Below are positions 1 through 7,410 of a DNA stretch of 9,357 nucleotides, one piece after another. The stretch's first letter is position 1, and each line of letters starts with the position of its first letter. The DNA comes from JACZWZ01 sp036478235 (lineage in GTDB: Bacteria > Actinomycetota > Acidimicrobiia > Spongiisociales > UBA11373). The position numbers and the translations under genes are program-made. The notes beneath the pieces are model-generated. The model worked only from the letters and a program-made list of their open reading frames with translations, had not been told where the DNA came from and did not search any database. The DNA lies in contig JAZGDZ010000074.1 of NCBI GenBank assembly GCA_036478235.1, positions 1-9,357 on the forward strand, written 5' to 3'.

Positions 1-3000
1 AACCACCAAACACCACAGCCGAAAAAGCAACAGCATCAGGCGTAGCCCAGTCCCGCCACACCATCACCTCGATCCACGCCCACCCCGCAGCAGCCACCGC
101 CGCCACCTGATACGACACCCGCTCCACGGCTGAGCTGAACGCCGCCCCGATGGTCGCCCGGATCGAGGTGACGGCGAGGGCGAGAGCGAGAGCACCGGCG
201 CCGGCGTAGGCGGCACCGACCAGCGCCACCACGTTGCCGACGTCGATCCAAATGCGATTTCTCTTCCAGACGCCGACGGCGATCGAAAGAGCACCGAGGC
301 CGATCCAGGTGGGAGTGGCGGCGTCGATCGCAGCACTCTGGGTGAGCGCGATGAGTCCGACGATGTGGGCCACGACGAGAGGTGGCAGATCCCACCTGAG
401 CCAGAGGTCGGGCTTCTCCCCCCGCGCCGGCTGCAGGTTCGTCAGCCACGACGCCGTCACGAGCGCGGCAGCGATCCCCACCAGGATCAAGGGTTCGTCG
501 AACGGGGAGCTCGGCAGCAGGGCCGACACGCCGAACGCGGCGAGCCCGTATGCCGGCCCGGTGACGGCACCGGCGCGAACCTGGAAGGCAGCAAGGAAGT
601 AGGCGGCCGCAGCGGCGAGAGCCCACCACCCGATGACAGCCGGGGAGCCGGTGAAGGTGGGAGCGAGCGCCAGCGGCAGAGCCAAGGCGCCTATCCCTAC
701 CGGCGCGTGGAGGAACTCGAGCCGCAGACCCTCTCCCAGCTGGCGACGGCCGGCGCGGACGTCGTCGAGGGCAAGCCCACCGATGAGCAGGACGGCGGCC
801 CAGCCGATCGCCACGAAATGGAGCTGCGCCGCTGCCAGCCCCGCCCGCTCGGCCAGCAGGACGGTCATGACACCGGACATGACCCAGGCGAACCAGGTGA
901 AAGCCCGCCGCCGCTGGCTCCCGGCGAGAGCCGCCGCCACCACGATCAACGACCCGCTCGCCGCGATTGAAGGCCAGGCCACGGGGGCGGCGACGGCGAT
1001 GCCGATTACCGCCATCACCATCGCTCCCGTGGCGAGAATGCGAGCAAGCGGCCGCCGTGCGCGGACCACCCTGGCGGTGAGTGCATACACCACGGCCGTG
1101 AGGGCCAGCGCGACGCCCGTCCAGGCCCGGTTGGCGGCGAAGGCGTCCCACCTGTCGGCAACGGCGAGTGCGGCAACCGGGATGATGGAGGCCATGATGA
1201 GTGCAGGCAGGGCGCGAACAGCCCGACGGAACCTGCTCCCTTCTTCGGTGCCCGCACGCGCCGTTAGGCGGTCGAGGACCCCGGCGAGGGAGGCGCCACC
1301 GGTTTCGTCGGTGATCACCGTGACCACCCAGGCGGCGGCCGAGAGCCCCAACACGGCCGCCCAGCCGTTGCCGGATGGGTCGGTCGCGAACAGAGCCGCT
1401 GTGCCGACCACATGCCCGACGGCGGCGAGATGACCCGCAGCACCGCGGCGCCACACCGCCGCCGCGGCGACCGCTGCCATGCCGACCAGGGCCCAAGCGA
1501 CCCACTCGGCGCTGGATGACATTGCTGCTTCGTCGAGCGAGATGGCCACGGCGATGACAGCCGCCCCGCTCGCCAGCCAGACGCGGGCCTCCGGCCATCG
1601 GGACCCGGCAGCGACGACGAGGGCTCCGAGGGCGACTGTCGTGACCACTAGTCCTGCCGAGAGGTCGATCGGGTCGGCAACGATCCAATGCCAGGTGACC
1701 CCCACCACTGTCGCCGCGGCTGCTGCGGTGGGCCAGATCGTCCAGAACATGTCGGTGGTCCGGACCACTCGCACTGTGACGGCGACGAACGTGAGGATGA
1801 CGCCGATGCTCAGCCACGCCGCATCGTCGGGGAGGGATAGGAGGAGCCCGGAGGCTACGACCACGGGTGACAGGGCGGCGGCGGCGGTGAGCAGCGGGCC
1901 GGCAGCGGTGCCGGTGACCCCGACGATCCGCCGGGTGTGCGTCCAGACCGAGGCGGCACTCCACGCCGCGACCATCGACCAGGGTCCCGCGATAGACATG
2001 GCGAGGCCTGCCATCGCACCGGTGAGCCCGATCCAGGTGCCGACCGAGACGTTCGAATCGCCATGGGACTCCCACTCGATCCAAATCAGGTAGCTGACCG
2101 CCGTCGCGGCGCCGGCCCAGCCGGCGCCCCACACCGGGATCAGCGGCGCCAGCACCGATACCAGGAGGAGCGGCTGCAGCACCCGCACCTCGCTTCTCTT
2201 GTCGAACCTGCGCCCCAGCAGCTCTGCGGAGACCATCGTCGCCAAACCCGCGATCGTGACGGGAACGGGTGAGGTCCATCCCTCACCGGCCGCGAGACCG
2301 ACGGTCAGGGCGTATGTGACCGCTACCGCGGGGAAGGCGGCCAGGGAGGTCGGCCGAGCGAGCCGATGGCCCGGTATCCGTGTGATGACGGCGAGGGTGA
2401 CGGCCACCGCGACTGCGGCGACAGCGGGCTGCGCAGATACGAGCCTGGTGATCGCGGGTCCGATGAGGGGCTCGTCGGTCTTGAAGACGAACCCGAGCGC
2501 CAGGGCACCGAACCACACGGCCGGGCCGACCAGGTAGCGAAGGCTCGAACGCGGATGCCGGCCGGTCCACCACACATAGCTGCCGGCAACACCGAGGCCG
2601 GCGACGAAGAGACCGGCAATGAGCACATCGCCGGTGAGGTCAGGGGGGAATGGGGCGTTGTCGACGAGGCTGGCGAAAACGACGAGCGGGAGTAGGAGGC
2701 CTCCGAGAATCTCCATGATCCGGGCGACTACGACTGCCTTGCGACGCCGCATCTCCCATGCCCAGCCGAAGAAGACGAGTGGGATCATGATCTCCACCAG
2801 CGGCTGTGCAGAGTCCGGCACGTCCTTGAAGCTGAAGAAGAGGAACCCGAACATCCCGACGAACGTGAGCAGCAGGCCGATGTAGGAGAAGCCGTGCAGG
2901 GCGAGGTCAGAGGCCACCACCGACCGCAACTTGTGCATCTGCTCGGCCCAGATGTCCCAGCGGCCGGGCTCCCTGGGCTCGGGTTTCGCAACCGGCCGGC

Positions 3001-3961
3001 GCGCCGGGGTAGCGGACCGCGCCGGGGTAGCGGACCGCGCCGGGGTAGCGGGCCGCGCCGGAGTCGCTCGACTTGCCGGGGCGGTGCGGCGCCGCGGTGC
3101 CTGGGGTGGCGTGGTGGTCGATCCGAACGGGTCGGAGGGAGGGGTTTCGACGGGACTCGTGGAGGCGGCGGGTCTCACGTCCGGCGGCGCCTCGGGCTTG
3201 GTGGGCTCGGTGGCGGGGGTCGGCTCCAGACCTCGCTCGAGTCGGGTCGCATCCCCATCCGAAAGGTCCGTCGCTGTGGCGTAGATGGTTCCGCAGTTCG
3301 GGCAGTGCGTGCCCGACGGCCTGCCGTATATTCCGCATTTGCTGCATCTGACGAGGTACCTGGCGCTTGGAGCGGGCTGCTCCTCGGCGACCTGGACATC
3401 CTCGGCTGTCGTGGGAGCCGGACTCGGCAACGCCGCCGACTCGGATGCCGCTTGGCGATGCCCGCAGTGCGGACAAGCATCGAGGGTCTGGCTGATCGTC
3501 ACACCACATGAGTCACAGCCGATGAAGCCGGGGAAGATCTCGAGTTCCTCGTCGGCCGAGGGGCGGTCGGCGAGGAACCTCTCGAGGGGTGATGGTGCAG
3601 TGGCGGGTTCCCAAATGAGGAGGCGGCGGAGGCGGTCGGCGGTCTTACTGTCGATGATTCCTTCCCGCTGGGCTCGGGAAATGAACAGCCGGATTCGATC
3701 CTGCCCCTCAGCCGAGTCGCTCGCCGGAGGTGGCGGGGTCGCCGCGGAAGTGAGCCGCACTTCCTGCGCCGTAACTTCACCCAGATCGTCGACCCGCACG
3801 GATATCCGGCGCCACGCCCCACCGCGGCGTCGGGTCTGATAGACCACTTCGGAGTTTGATTCCTCGACAATCGAGAATTCCCAGCCTGCGGCCTCGCTGG
3901 CGGTCTTCAGGTCGGCAACTTCCTGATCGATTCGGTGCCGATCCGACACCTGTTCACCCAC
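1..3961 (-). CDS. Giant polytopic membrane protein with double zinc ribbon (partial, C-terminus beyond left edge)
   Basis: The frame stays open from a GTG at 3961 to the window edge: 1,320 codons, no stop. I chose this GTG because AGGGGGG lies about six bases upstream and an in-frame TGA lies near 4022. Residues 1-145 are soluble; the segment reading RAQREGIIDSKTADRLRRLL resembles the short N-terminal helix common before DUF2157-like membrane domains. Two CxxC pairs form each of two zinc ribbons: Cys149/152 with Cys163/166, and Cys206/209 with Cys220/223. A Pro/Ala/Thr/Arg linker follows (about 230-330), with ATPAR repeats. From about residue 355 on, the protein is a long series of hydrophobic helices rich in Ala, Val, Gly and Trp. 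I infer a large integral membrane protein with a cytosolic zinc-ribbon head; its function is unknown. The nearest style I know is the actinobacterial SCO7045/DUF2157-like group, a weak assignment. Several Arg-rich frames on both strands are shadows of this gene. Confidence 0.85.
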   Translation of the reverse strand, partial: MGEQVSDRHRIDQEVADLKTASEAAGWEFSIVEESNSEVVYQTRRRGGAWRRISVRVDDLGEVTAQEVRLTSAATPPPPASDSAEGQDRIRLFISRAQREGIIDSKTADRLRRLLIWEPATAPSPLERFLADRPSADEELEIFPGFIGCDSCGVTISQTLDACPHCGHRQAASESAALPSPAPTTAEDVQVAEEQPAPSARYLVRCSKCGIYGRPSGTHCPNCGTIYATATDLSDGDATRLERGLEPTPATEPTKPEAPPDVRPAASTSPVETPPSDPFGSTTTPPQAPRRRTAPASRATPARPATPARSATPARSATPARRPVAKPEPREPGRWDIWAEQMHKLRSVVASDLALHGFSYIGLLLTFVGMFGFLFFSFKDVPDSAQPLVEIMIPLVFFGWAWEMRRRKAVVVARIMEILGGLLLPLVVFASLVDNAPFPPDLTGDVLIAGLFVAGLGVAGSYVWWTGRHPRSSLRYLVGPAVWFGALALGFVFKTDEPLIGPAITRLVSAQPAVAAVAVAVTLAVITRIPGHRLARPTSLAAFPAVAVTYALTVGLAAGEGWTSPVPVTIAGLATMVSAELLGRRFDKRSEVRVLQPLLLVSVLAPLIPVWGAGWAGAATAVSYLIWIEWESHGDSNVSVGTWIGLTGAMAGLAMSIAGPWSMVAAWSAASVWTHTRRIVGVTGTAAGPLLTAAAALSPVVVASGLLLSLPDDAAWLSIGVILTFVAVTVRVVRTTDMFWTIWPTAAAAATVVGVTWHWIVADPIDLSAGLVVTTVALGALVVAAGSRWPEARVWLASGAAVIAVAISLDEAAMSSSAEWVAWALVGMAAVAAAAVWRRGAAGHLAAVGHVVGTAALFATDPSGNGWAAVLGLSAAAWVVTVITDETGGASLAGVLDRLTARAGTEEGSRFRRAVRALPALIMASIIPVAALAVADRWDAFAANRAWTGVALALTAVVYALTARVVRARRPLARILATGAMVMAVIGIAVAAPVAWPSIAASGSLIVVAAALAGSQRRRAFTWFAWVMSGVMTVLLAERAGLAAAQLHFVAIGWAAVLLIGGLALDDVRAGRRQLGEGLRLEFLHAPVGIGALALPLALAPTFTGSPAVIGWWALAAAAAYFLAAFQVRAGAVTGPAYGLAAFGVSALLPSSPFDEPLILVGIAAALVTASWLTNLQPARGEKPDLWLRWDLPPLVVAHIVGLIALTQSAAIDAATPTWIGLGALSIAVGVWKRNRIWIDVGNVVALVGAAYAGAGALALALAVTSIRATIGAAFSSAVERVSYQVAAVAAAGWAWIEVMVWRDWATPDAVAFSAVVFGG
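3001..3072 (-). repeat. 18-bp tandem repeat in the linker of the giant membrane protein
   Basis: Three near-identical 18-bp units (3001-3018, 3019-3036, 3037-3054; plus-strand unit GCGCCGGGGTAGCGGACC, one base differing in the third) are followed by a degenerate fourth unit to 3072. The unit is a multiple of three, so reading continues and encodes repeated S/P-ATPAR. It lies between the second zinc ribbon and the first membrane helix, where length change is probably tolerated. Confidence 0.85.
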
Positions 3962-4365
3962 GAGTCGCCCCCCTTCGGGCTCGAGGCACGCAAGCGACTG
4001 GGTGCCCTCGAGTCGGGCAGGGCATCAAACTACCCATCCCGAGTCCTCGATGGCGCTGAGACAGACGACGCCGACGGCTTGGAATGGTTTGGAACGGCGC
4101 CGCCCTCCCGTCCACTCATACCGTGAGGGCCCCATTCGACCAGTGTCTTCGTCGGGCGAGCCGACACGACAGCGCCCAACGACCCCCTTGTACGTTTGTG
4201 AAATGGGATACGAGCGAGCGCCGGACGGCGGTGGGCTATGAAGCTGACCGCCCACTGTCGCAGCACGACGGAAATCGCTTCTCTCATCGTCAACCGCACC
4301 GGGTCGTAGAAGCGGTAGAAACTCGGCGTTCGGTCGCTGCTCATGGGTGCAAGCCTGCTATTTCG

Positions 4366-4403
4366 ACCCCAATTCGGGTATCGGGGATGACCCGGATTCG
4401 GGT
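4366..4403. promoter_or_regulatory. Pair of near-palindromic operator-like boxes
   Basis: ACCCCAATTCGGGT (4366-4379) and ACCCGGATTCGGGT (4390-4403) match at 12 of 14 positions. Each has ACCC/GGGT ends, so each is close to a palindrome. Their starts are 24 bases apart, and the bases between them also form GGGTATC/GATGACCC arms. Tandem inverted half-sites of this size are what dimeric NarL/LuxR regulators bind, and such a regulator is encoded immediately next door. They could instead fold as short hairpins after the regulator gene, which ends at 4429 on the minus strand. Operator function is inference. Confidence 0.45.
4379..4398. repeat. 20-bp direct repeat, copy A
   Basis: The plus-strand word TATCGGGGATGACCCGGATT is identical to positions 7420-7439, in the same orientation. 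By random expectation a 20-base exact match within about 9.4 kb is very unlikely. It overlaps the operator-like boxes at 4366-4403 and lies about 420 bases upstream of the start of the giant membrane protein. Confidence 0.85.
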
Positions 4404-4428
4404 GCAGCGCGGTTGAGGCGATTAAGGG

Positions 4429-5076
4429 CTAGGCGAGGCCACGGCGGGCAGCCCAGGCGGCGAGCTGGTGACGGTTGGTGAGCTGCAGCTTGCCCAGGAT
4501 GTGCGACATGTGGGTCTCGACGGTCTTCACTGAGATGAACAGCTCTTCGCCGACCTCCCGGTAGGTGTAGCCGCGGGCGATGAGGCGCAGTACCTCTAGT
4601 TCCTTGGGGGTGAGGGCGGCGATCTCGGGGCCGATCAGGTCGGGGTCGTCGGCACCGAATAGCTCGAGGGCGATCCCGGCGAGGTCGGGTGAGAAGACGG
4701 GCCTGCCTTCGGCTACCTGTTCGACGGCATCGAGGAGGAGGGCGGCTTCGGCGGTCTTGGTGAGGTAGCCGGTGGCGCCCGCGGCGATGACTCGTAGCAC
4801 GTCGGCGCGGTCCGCTGACATCGATACGGCGAGGAACCTTATGTCGGGGTTCTGTTTGGTGACGGCTCGGGCGACCCGTTCGCCTCCGCCTCCGGGGAGG
4901 TGGACATCGAGGAGCACGACGTCGGGAGACCGTTCGAGGATGAGTTCGATCGCCGGGTCGGCGTCGTCGGCTTCGCCGACGATCTTCGCATGTCCTTCGA
5001 GCTGGGCTCGCCACCCATCTCGCATCCCGGGGTGGTCGTCGACCAGAAACACCCGCAGCGGCCGGCGTTCAGTCAT
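4429..5076 (-). CDS. NarL/LuxR-type response regulator
   Basis: This 215-residue protein is a DNA-binding response regulator, probably activated by the kinase encoded just upstream. The receiver domain (about 6-125) has the acidic pair Asp13-Asp14, the phosphoacceptor Asp57 (in VVLLDVHLPG), the switch Ser85 and the conserved Lys107 after Gly-Tyr-Leu-Thr. A LuxR-type helix-turn-helix fills about 151-210, starting LTPKELEVLRLIARGYTYRE and containing the recognition helix VKTVETHMSHI. Length and layout are normal for the family. I chose the ATG at 5076 because it overlaps the kinase stop as ATGACTGA, suggesting translational coupling; the longer frame upstream is a shadow of the kinase. Targets are unknown, but repeated palindromic elements at 4366-4403 and 7411-7439 are candidates. 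Confidence 0.95.
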   Translation of the reverse strand: MTERRPLRVFLVDDHPGMRDGWRAQLEGHAKIVGEADDADPAIELILERSPDVVLLDVHLPGGGGERVARAVTKQNPDIRFLAVSMSADRADVLRVIAAGATGYLTKTAEAALLLDAVEQVAEGRPVFSPDLAGIALELFGADDPDLIGPEIAALTPKELEVLRLIARGYTYREVGEELFISVKTVETHMSHILGKLQLTNRHQLAAWAARRGLA

Positions 5077-6220
5077 CCGACGCCTCGGCGTCGAGGGGCA
5101 TGGTGAGCTCGACTTCGGTTCCTTCACGCGGTTTGGAGGCGATCGCCACCGTTCCACCGTGGCGGTCCATACGTCCGGTGATGGATCGGGCGAGACCGCC
5201 GTCGGAGCGTGCCGATTTGGGGTCGAATCCGCGGCCGCGGTCGCGTACAACGATCGTCGCCTGCTGAGGACCCGCCTCGCACAACAGCGACAGCTCGTCG
5301 GCGCCGGAGTGTTTGGCCGCGTTGACCATTGCCTCGCGGGCAGCTTCGACGAGTGCGGTGAGGTTCGGTTCGAGTTCACAGTCTCCGACGAAGGCGCTGC
5401 TGATCCGTATGCGGTGAAGGTCCTCGACCTCGGCGGCGGCGCGTCTGACGGCGGCACGGAAGCTGTGCTCGTAGGGGGAGGCCATGCGGTCTATGAGATT
5501 GCGCAGCTCGAGTTCCTGCTTGTGGGCGAGGGACCGCACGGTGGATTCGTCGGCTGCGTCTCGCTGCACGAGGGCGAGGGTCTGCAGCACCGAGTCGTGG
5601 AGCTGGGCGGCGATTTCAGCTCGCTCGTTGACGAGGCGCCGCTCGAGGCGTTCTGCGTCCCGCTGCTGTTCTGCGGCGATCCGCTGCCGTTCGCTGAGGC
5701 GCAACGCCCACATCGCCCACCCGTAGGCGAGGGCGCTCACCACCCACACCGCGATCCGGCCGACGTACTCGGTGGCGCTGAGCGGATCGGGGTCGAGTGC
5801 GGCGTTGACTAGTTGGGTGAGGGTGAGTGCCCCGACGGCGATGCCTCCGATCAGGAAGCTGGAGTGGGCGTAGACGACGAGCAGCAGCCACGACAGCGGC
5901 ATGCCGCCGTAGAAGAGATCGTCGGCTCCGGCGAGTCCGGGTGATATGCCGATGAAGAAGGCGGCGGCACCGTCGATCATCAGCCACCACCAGGAGGCCA
6001 GCCGGTCCCGGGTCATGGCGGCGAACCAGGTGCCGACGGTGACTGCGACCGCGACCGCGGAGGCGGTCAGGACCCATGCGGTGGAGGCTTCGTCGTCGGT
6101 CAGAAGTGTGGCGGTGACCAGACCCCCCATCCACACCATCGCCAGGATCCGGAATATGAGCACGACGCGGCGCAGCACGAAGTCGATCGGTCGTGAGTCG
6201 CGCTTTTCGGGCTCTGCCAC
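5069..6220 (-). CDS. Membrane sensor histidine kinase, HisKA_3 / NarL-partner type
   Basis: A 383-residue sensor kinase that should phosphorylate the overlapping response regulator. The N-terminal part (about 15-175) is five or six hydrophobic helices with short loops and no large external domain, so it probably senses something in or at the membrane. A linker helix (176-200) leads into the HisKA_3 dimerisation domain with phosphoacceptor His208 in AEIAAQLHDSVLQTLALV. The HATPase domain has the N box with Asn300 (EAAREAMVNAAKHSGA), the G1 box DRGRGFD from Asp327 and the glycine pair near 341. I prefer the GTG at 6220, because GAGGTG stands eight bases before it. The longer frame from an ATG at 6343 would translate through the hairpin at 6312-6331 and adds a basic, unconserved-looking stretch. 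Confidence in the kinase is high, in the exact start moderate. Confidence 0.93.
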   Translation of the reverse strand: MAEPEKRDSRPIDFVLRRVVLIFRILAMVWMGGLVTATLLTDDEASTAWVLTASAVAVAVTVGTWFAAMTRDRLASWWWLMIDGAAAFFIGISPGLAGADDLFYGGMPLSWLLLVVYAHSSFLIGGIAVGALTLTQLVNAALDPDPLSATEYVGRIAVWVVSALAYGWAMWALRLSERQRIAAEQQRDAERLERRLVNERAEIAAQLHDSVLQTLALVQRDAADESTVRSLAHKQELELRNLIDRMASPYEHSFRAAVRRAAAEVEDLHRIRISSAFVGDCELEPNLTALVEAAREAMVNAAKHSGADELSLLCEAGPQQATIVVRDRGRGFDPKSARSDGGLARSITGRMDRHGGTVAIASKPREGTEVELTMPLDAEASDD

Positions 6221-6311
6221 TTGTCCAACACCTCTGTGGCGGAAGCGTAGAGGACGGGACTTTCCGATCACGGAGACATGAGTCGCTTTGCGTGTGCCAC
6301 CGCCATACTCA

Positions 6312-6331
6312 GAGCCCCGCTTTTGCGGGGC
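6312..6331 (-). terminator. Strong GC hairpin, probable intrinsic terminator
   Basis: GCCCCGC and GCGGGGC form a perfect seven-pair stem around a four-base loop (AAAA on the minus strand). It lies about 25 bases after the stop of the hydrolase remnant at 6357 and about 90 bases before the kinase start, so it can end minus-strand transcription from the lipoprotein/membrane-protein unit. The downstream tract (TCTGAGT) is only weakly T-rich, as is often seen in high-GC actinobacteria. Confidence 0.6.
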
Positions 6332-6356
6332 CCGCTTCGTCATCGGTGGTGTGAGG

Positions 6357-6536
6357 TTAGATGATCCCGGCGTCGTGCATCGTCTGGGTGAAGGCCCAAG
6401 CGATCCGCCGGTACCCGATGTCGGTCGGATGGATGTCGGGTTGGAGTCCCGGTGCGGGATCCCAGTCGCTCATCACGTGCGGGTCCCGGTGGGGCCCTCC
6501 AGCATCGCCGTGTTGCGTCGCTCGGCGCCTAGCTGT
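6357..6536 (-). pseudogene. Remnant of an SGNH/GDSL hydrolase C-terminus
   Basis: A 38-codon frame from an ATG at 6473 to a TAA at 6357 contains PDIHPTDIGYRRIAWAF. This resembles block V of SGNH/GDSL esterases, where the catalytic His sits in a D-x(x)-H-P-T-D-x-G-Y/H setting near the C-terminus. The rest of the enzyme (blocks I to III with the nucleophilic Ser, Gly and Asn) is absent: the same frame meets a TGA at 6537-6539. In the neighbouring frame, the stretch ERRNTAMLEGPTGTR runs up to a TGA at 6473-6475, so a frameshift near 6475 may have split the relic. It starts where the 141-codon membrane protein gene ends. It could instead be a very short orphan gene. The family call rests on one motif. 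Confidence 0.5.
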
Positions 6537-6954
6537 TCACCCAAGTAGAGAACACGACGAGTTCGACTGTCCAGATCGCGACGAGTAACGCGATCACGAC
6601 ACCCCACCGGGGTATGAGACGCAAGCGATTCCGCGGCGAGGAGCGAGCGGCCTCCCACCAGGAGCCTGCTTCGGCAGGGAGCAGGCTCGCCACCGCGGCC
6701 ACCGCGACCCCGATGACCGAGAACCCGAGGGTGAGCGCCAACGCCAACCCGATCGCGTTCAGGTCGAAGCAGAAGAGACCACAGTCCCGAAATACGTTCC
6801 GGTCCGTCACCGCGACCACAGATCCGATGGTGCCGAAAGCGTACGAGATGGAGCTCACCGCGTACGCCAGCGGCTGGCGGCCCTTGAGCCAGTTGACCGC
6901 GACGACCACCACAGGCACCGCGACCAACAGGGTCAGTATCAGCCACCGGGGCAC
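6529..6954 (-). CDS. Small four-helix membrane protein, unknown function
   Basis: A 141-residue protein that I do not recognise. Hydrophobic stretches at about 4-22, 29-50, 64-92 and 117-139 suggest four transmembrane helices. Two cysteines (about 58 and 62, in RDCGLFCFD) lie between the second and third. A polar loop (about 93-115, WWEAARSSPRNRLRLIPR) is basic and probably cytoplasmic. The start is GTG at 6954, sharing one base with the stop of the lipoprotein gene (TAGTG), so the two are likely made together by translational coupling and may form one envelope complex. The downstream end abuts the hydrolase relic. Composition and helix pattern support real coding; the basic frames over the same bases are shadows. 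Confidence 0.75.
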   Translation of the reverse strand: MPRWLILTLLVAVPVVVVAVNWLKGRQPLAYAVSSISYAFGTIGSVVAVTDRNVFRDCGLFCFDLNAIGLALALTLGFSVIGVAVAAVASLLPAEAGSWWEAARSSPRNRLRLIPRWGVVIALLVAIWTVELVVFSTWVNS

Positions 6955-7301
6955 TACGCGGCGCCCCTTGCCGAAATCCGCACCGGGTGCCGGCCCCTCT
7001 CAGCCGCGGTGGGTCGCAACAGGCGGACCGAGTGATCCTTGTCTCGGACGACATTGCGCACGGTCCCAGAGGCCGTTGTTGGGCGTCCGCGGACTGAACC
7101 AGCTGCGAGGCGCCCAGCGAAGACCGCACCTGTGCCGGAGGCAAGAGTGGCGATGCTGACGGCCACGTCATGCGTCGCGGTAACCGCCGAACTGGCCGCC
7201 GGCGTGGGCAGTTTCCACACGTTCTTTCCGGTCGTTGATCCTGCGCAAGCCGCCGCCAGAAGCGCCAACACCACGATCAGGATCTGATGCTTCTTCAGCA
7301 T
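6954..7301 (-). CDS. Small putative lipoprotein, unknown function
   Basis: A 115-residue product starting at the ATG at 7301, where GGAGGAGG lies five bases upstream, a near-perfect ribosome site. Residues 1-18 form a lipoprotein signal peptide (MLKKHQ, then ILIVVLALLAAA) and the lipobox LAAAC predicts lipidation at Cys19. The mature part is polar and Ala/Ser/Thr-rich to about residue 65, then Arg-rich toward the end; no domain is evident. Its stop overlaps the next gene by one base. About 120 bases upstream lies copy B of the 20-bp element, so control by the neighbouring two-component system is a reasonable guess. The Arg-rich tail resembles an out-of-frame product, so a sequencing or natural frameshift in the second half cannot be excluded, although neither alternative frame looks better. 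Confidence 0.65.
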   Translation of the reverse strand: MLKKHQILIVVLALLAAACAGSTTGKNVWKLPTPAASSAVTATHDVAVSIATLASGTGAVFAGRLAAGSVRGRPTTASGTVRNVVRDKDHSVRLLRPTAAERGRHPVRISARGAA

Positions 7302-7410
7302 GATTCCTCCTCCGATGGGGCCTCTCGTTCGCTTGGGGCTGGCAGCCGATTCCGCTGATCGGCAGTCGATCAAGCCAAAGCCAGGCACCTCGATGGTCTC
7401 AGAAGGGTTC

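Larger units (their letters stand above)
3962..4428. other. Intergenic region between giant membrane protein and response regulator
   Basis: I find no well-supported gene in these 467 bases. A minus-strand frame of 104 codons (4344 to 4030, ATG) begins 22 bases past the 4366-4403 boxes. It has no convincing ribosome site, weak third-position GC bias (roughly two thirds by hand count) and no family I recognise, so I do not call it. The region must carry the promoter of the giant gene. A TAGTTT on the minus strand near 4027-4032 could be a -10 box, but I see no convincing -35. A 14-base word at 4136-4149 recurs at 8430-8443. The regulatory-looking boxes at 4366-4403 are listed separately. Confidence 0.5.

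Noticed and set aside
36..2279. A 747-codon minus-strand open frame
   Set aside because: The product is almost entirely Arg, Gly and His-rich with no hydrophobic order; it is a shadow of the giant membrane protein read in the neighbouring frame.
234..2695. Several plus-strand frames of 100-270 codons
   Set aside because: They lie opposite the giant gene, are rich in Arg, Pro, Thr and Ala, have no ribosome sites and arise from the GC-rich third positions of the real gene.
3001..3072. The tandem repeat as a possible CRISPR array
   Set aside because: The units are contiguous without spacers, are 18 bases long and keep the reading frame.
4030..4344. A 104-codon minus-strand frame just downstream of the operator-like boxes
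   Set aside because: It has no ribosome site, weak codon bias and no recognisable features; described under the intergenic region rather than called.
5077..5457. N-terminal extension of the response regulator to an upstream ATG
   Set aside because: The extension is Ser/Arg/Pro-rich shadow of the kinase; receiver homology begins just after the ATG at 5076, which overlaps the kinase stop.
4772..5812. A 346-codon plus-strand frame
   Set aside because: It is antisense to the kinase and regulator, whose catalytic motifs are intact.
6473..7171. A 232-codon minus-strand frame
   Set aside because: It covers the lipoprotein and membrane protein genes in another frame and its product is Arg/Gly-rich with no helices; only its last few residues may belong to the hydrolase relic.
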